From Spirochaetota bacterium (lineage in GTDB: Bacteria; Spirochaetota; UBA12135; COTS27; JAFLEE01): DNA of 64,000 nt. Below the pieces are notes generated by a model. It was not told the DNA's origin and did no database searches. It saw nothing but the letters and a program-made list of their open reading frames with translations. The DNA lies in NCBI GenBank assembly GCA_017302015.1, contig JAFLEE010000001.1, positions 62,001-126,000 on the forward strand, given 5' to 3'. Position numbers and translations under genes: made by a program. Shown here one piece after another: positions 61,311 through 64,000 of the stretch (position 1 is its first letter; each line of letters begins with the position of its first letter).

Positions 61311-62810
61311 ATGCCCACAGGAATCCAACCACCCGGCCGTGTGATCTGGTATAACGATGGAGATGACCTGACCTCGGTCGCCTTCGGCCAGAAGACGCTG
61401 TGGAACGCCCGCGACCCGGGGGGCACTCCGCTTCCGGAGCGCTTCGCTTCCCCCCAAGATCTTATAAACCTCCGCCTAACGGGCATCGCCAAAACGCCGG
61501 CGGACACCATCTCCTACTGCGGGCTCTTCGTGTGGCCCTGCTGGCAACTCCCGCGCGAACGCACCGCGGCCCTGGGCGAGGACCCGCTCCGGGCGATCGT
61601 CGATTTTACCCACGATTGCGGGAAAGAATTCTTCTTCAATCTGCGCATGAACGACTGCCACTCATCCGGCCAGCATTGGCGGGGGCCCGCCTACTGGGAG
61701 CCGTTTCGCATGGCCCACCTCGATTGCCTCCAGTCCACGATCCCGCCGGCGGAGCTCGCCTCCCGCTACCTTCCATGGATACGTGGGGAAGCCTCCGTCT
61801 ACCCTCTCCAAGAAGTGCTCGAGCGCCGCGGCGGCGGAAATCGGGACGTGCAATCTTGGGCGGCCTACGATTACGCGAAGCCGGAAGTGCGCTCGTATTT
61901 CCTGGATTGCATCCGTACGGCTTGCGAGCGATACGACCTCGACGGGATCGACCTCGATTGGCTCCGCGCCCCGTATTTTTTCCGCTTCGGCGAGGAGCGC
62001 CGCCGATTGCCCCTGATGAACGATTTCGTCCGCCGCGCCGCCGAAACCATCCGGGAGGTCGCGCGCTCGAAGGGAAAGCGCATCACGATCGCCATGCGGG
62101 TTCCCGACACCCCGATACGCGCCCTCGAAGTCGGCTTGGACGTGGGGACGTGGCTCGCATCTGGCTGGATCGACCTCCTCATCGCGGGCAACGGCTTGTC
62201 CGTATTCTCCGCGCCGCTCGCGCCCTGGCAAGAGTTGGCGCGACCGAACAAGGTTCCGGTGTACGCCTGCGTCTCGCGCAGCGCCCAGGGCCTCGCAGAC
62301 CCCGCCCTCTTCCGCGGGGCCTGCCAACGGCAGTGGGCGCAGGGCGCGCACGGCCTCTACCTCTTCAACCATTTCATCCCCGACGAGTACGGCTGGATCG
62401 ATGAAGTCGCCCGATCTTCGTCGCTCAACGCCCTTCCCCTCGCCTACGCGCTCGATGCCGGAACCCCCTTTTTTGAGAACGGCACGGTCGAACTCGGTCC
62501 GTTACCGCTTGATTTCTCGGACCTCACCGCCCCGCTGATGCACTCTTTTTCGATTGAAATTCCGGAATGGCCACGTACTCGCCTGAAAGGCGCTCTGGCC
62601 GTGAAATGGCGGGCGGCGCCTCCCGCCCAAGGCATCCTTTGGGAACTCAACGGGGAACTCGTCGGTCCCCTCGACCCCCTACCGGACGGTGCGATCCGTT
62701 TCGGGGTCCACGCCTTGCGCGCGGGAGCCAATGAATTGAGGGTGACGGTTCCACCGGCCCAGCGGGGCCTTATTCTGGAAGCGGTGAAGGTGACGCTCGA
62801 TCCGTCGTAA
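61311..62810 (+). CDS. Family-10-like (GHL10-type) glycosidase, cytoplasmic
   Basis: The 499-residue protein has no signal peptide and a TIM-barrel reminiscent of the GHL10/DUF187 group and other alpha-galactosidase-like barrels. RVIWYNDGDDL opens it, then FFFNLRMNDCHSS, YDLDGIDLDWLRAPYFF with two Asp at the strand-4 acidic positions, KRITIAMRVPDTP and WIDLLIAGNGLS follow. Its last 120 residues form a beta domain typical of such enzymes. The substrate is not readable. AAAGGAG 6 nt upstream fixes ATG 61311. It precedes the sialidase-like gene, which has its own promoter. Confidence 0.7.
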   Translation: MPTGIQPPGRVIWYNDGDDLTSVAFGQKTLWNARDPGGTPLPERFASPQDLINLRLTGIAKTPADTISYCGLFVWPCWQLPRERTAALGEDPLRAIVDFTHDCGKEFFFNLRMNDCHSSGQHWRGPAYWEPFRMAHLDCLQSTIPPAELASRYLPWIRGEASVYPLQEVLERRGGGNRDVQSWAAYDYAKPEVRSYFLDCIRTACERYDLDGIDLDWLRAPYFFRFGEERRRLPLMNDFVRRAAETIREVARSKGKRITIAMRVPDTPIRALEVGLDVGTWLASGWIDLLIAGNGLSVFSAPLAPWQELARPNKVPVYACVSRSAQGLADPALFRGACQRQWAQGAHGLYLFNHFIPDEYGWIDEVARSSSLNALPLAYALDAGTPFFENGTVELGPLPLDFSDLTAPLMHSFSIEIPEWPRTRLKGALAVKWRAAPPAQGILWELNGELVGPLDPLPDGAIRFGVHALRAGANELRVTVPPAQRGLILEAVKVTLDPS

Positions 62811-62935
62811 TCGCGGTTTCGGACCCTCTGCCTCGGGCGCACGCTGCGGCCTCGAGACGCCCGTGTAGCGGCACTCAGGGCGCGATGCTCCGCGGCCAAA
62901 TGACCGGTTTTTCCTAGCCCCGTCCCGTTTCTCCA

Positions 62936-62964
62936 TTGGACTCTCCCCCGGAATGGTCGATACT
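62936..62964 (+). promoter_or_regulatory. Promoter of the sialidase-like gene
   Basis: TTGGAC (62936-62941), exact 17-bp spacer, GATACT (62959-62964). AAAGGAG precedes ATG 63036. Confidence 0.5.
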
Positions 62965-63035
62965 GGAGTTGCGCTGCCCCCGCCGTGGGTGCGCGCAGAA
63001 TTCCCCCAGTTCCATCTTCCCGAAAGGAGCCGCCG

Positions 63036-64000
63036 ATGCCGAACGAACTTCCCCCCATCACCCTCGAAGAAATGAGGGCGCGCATCCCCGCCCAACTACG
63101 CATCACCCAGCCGGATTACGTGGTGTTCGTGCCCGAGGTGAATCCCGCGTCCATCAGCGATACCGGCAACGAGCATTTCCTGGCCTTCGACGGCCCCGAT
63201 GGGTCGCTCATGGCGGTCTGGACGCAGAGTTCGGTGGAGAATTATTCCGCCGACCTTCCCGCCGACCAGCACATCGCCTTCGCCGTCAGCCGCGACGAGG
63301 GCGTCACCTGGACCCCGCCGCGCATCATCGCCGGCCCCAAAAAACCCGGCGACGGCCACATGGCGAGTTGGGCGTTCCCCCTGGTCAGCCGCACGGGCCG
63401 CATCTACGTGCTCTATAGCCAGCATATCGGGCGCCACGACACATTCTTCCACCACACGGGTTGGCTCCACGGCATCACGAGCGACGACCACGGCAAGACC
63501 TGGTCCGCCCCGCAGCAGGTGCCGCTTCAGCGCAGCATCCACGACCATCCCGATCCCACCATGCCGCCGAATATCCTCTGCTGGCAGAAGCCCCTGCGTT
63601 TGGGGCCCGACGGGCGGTATTTCGCCGGCATCACCCGCTGGACGAGCTTCGCCGTGCGCAAGAGCCCGCTCTCCGATTGGCGCTCGGCCGATGCCCGGGT
63701 GAACTTCATCCGCTTCGACAACGTCGACGAGAACCCCGAGCCGAAGCATCTTACGCTCACGTGGTCCGCCGCCGACGCCGAGGCGCTCGCCGTGCCGTTC
63801 CCCGGCCATCCCGAACTGAGCGCCTGCCAGGAACCCTCGGTCGTGAAACTCCCCGACGGGGGCCTCTTCTGCGTGGTCCGCACCGCTTCCGGCAGCCCCT
63901 ATTGGAGCCAAAGCCGCGATGGCGGCGCTTCGTGGACGGCCATGCGACCGCTGCTTCGCCGGGACGGGGGCGAATCCCTGCTCCATCCCCTCTCGCCCTG
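63036..64000 (+). CDS. Sialidase-like BNR/Asp-box protein (partial, runs off window)
   Basis: The visible 321 residues form a six-bladed propeller start with three Asp-boxes: SRDEGVTW near 88, SDDHGKTW near 150 and SRDGGASW near 299. An EPSVVKLPDGGLFCVVRT strand, typical of exo-alpha-sialidases (GH33-like), lies between the second and third. There is no signal peptide from ATG 63036, which has AAAGGAG upstream. In GH33 the catalytic Tyr/Glu and the arginine triad lie partly beyond the part seen, so activity cannot be judged; BNR proteins also include non-catalytic sugar binders. The 3' end is outside the window. Confidence 0.75.
   Translation, partial: MPNELPPITLEEMRARIPAQLRITQPDYVVFVPEVNPASISDTGNEHFLAFDGPDGSLMAVWTQSSVENYSADLPADQHIAFAVSRDEGVTWTPPRIIAGPKKPGDGHMASWAFPLVSRTGRIYVLYSQHIGRHDTFFHHTGWLHGITSDDHGKTWSAPQQVPLQRSIHDHPDPTMPPNILCWQKPLRLGPDGRYFAGITRWTSFAVRKSPLSDWRSADARVNFIRFDNVDENPEPKHLTLTWSAADAEALAVPFPGHPELSACQEPSVVKLPDGGLFCVVRTASGSPYWSQSRDGGASWTAMRPLLRRDGGESLLHPLSP

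Overview
This window is GC-rich, densely coded chromosomal DNA of a free-living Gram-negative bacterium. An Omp85-type outer-membrane barrel, lipoproteins and many signal peptides imply two membranes. The mix of secreted polysaccharide-degrading enzymes, sulfatase, sialate O-acetylesterase, FAD-dependent oxidoreductases, uroporphyrinogen-decarboxylase-like protein, Gfo/Idh dehydrogenase and AraC/LacI/GntR regulators recalls Lentisphaerae, Verrucomicrobia, Planctomycetes and related candidate phyla. That placement is inference; there is no rRNA in the window. I see no tRNA, IS element, prophage, CRISPR array or replication origin.

Region 1 (1-20,000) mixes housekeeping genes with glycan genes. 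It holds hisS, tpiA-secG, a sigma-70 factor, purU, msrB, purA and a yebC-ruvC-ruvA operon with overlapping reading frames. Between them lie a polysaccharide-lyase-8-like protein, an Omp85 barrel, a sugar:cation symporter, an AraC regulator divergent from a GH29 enzyme, a second GH29-like protein and an exported protein with fourteen CxxC motifs. A structured 62-bp tandem repeat array (19685-19921) separates yebC from the next region.

Region 2 (20,000-52,900) is a long run of carbohydrate-use genes. It encodes a heparinase II/III-type lyase, two solute-binding proteins without permeases, a concanavalin-like secreted protein, an AraC/PocR regulator divergent from a two-FAD-domain oxidoreductase, a beta-helix protein, DinB-like and sulfatase genes, a GntR-type regulator followed by a perfect 24-bp palindrome and a GH50-like agarase, a sialate O-acetylesterase, a 1375-residue GH42-like protein, a LacI regulator, another modular glycosidase, a frameshifted AraC gene, a UroD-like protein and a Gfo/Idh oxidoreductase. 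Some glycoside-acting proteins carry signal peptides and others do not, which fits external cleavage followed by intracellular processing.

Region 3 (53,000-64,000) has a flavoprotein translationally coupled to an exported repeat protein, several small envelope proteins of unknown role, an SRPBCC protein, a putative alpha/alpha-barrel protein, a SET-domain methyltransferase with a lysine-rich tail, a family-10-like glycosidase and a sialidase-like BNR protein cut by the window edge.

Two genome-wide habits show. Promoters repeatedly fit TTGnnn-N17-TAnnnT, and in at least seven genes the -10 box ends only 5-8 nt before the start codon, predicting leaderless mRNAs. Most convergent gene pairs are separated by a GC-rich hairpin without a strong U-tract.
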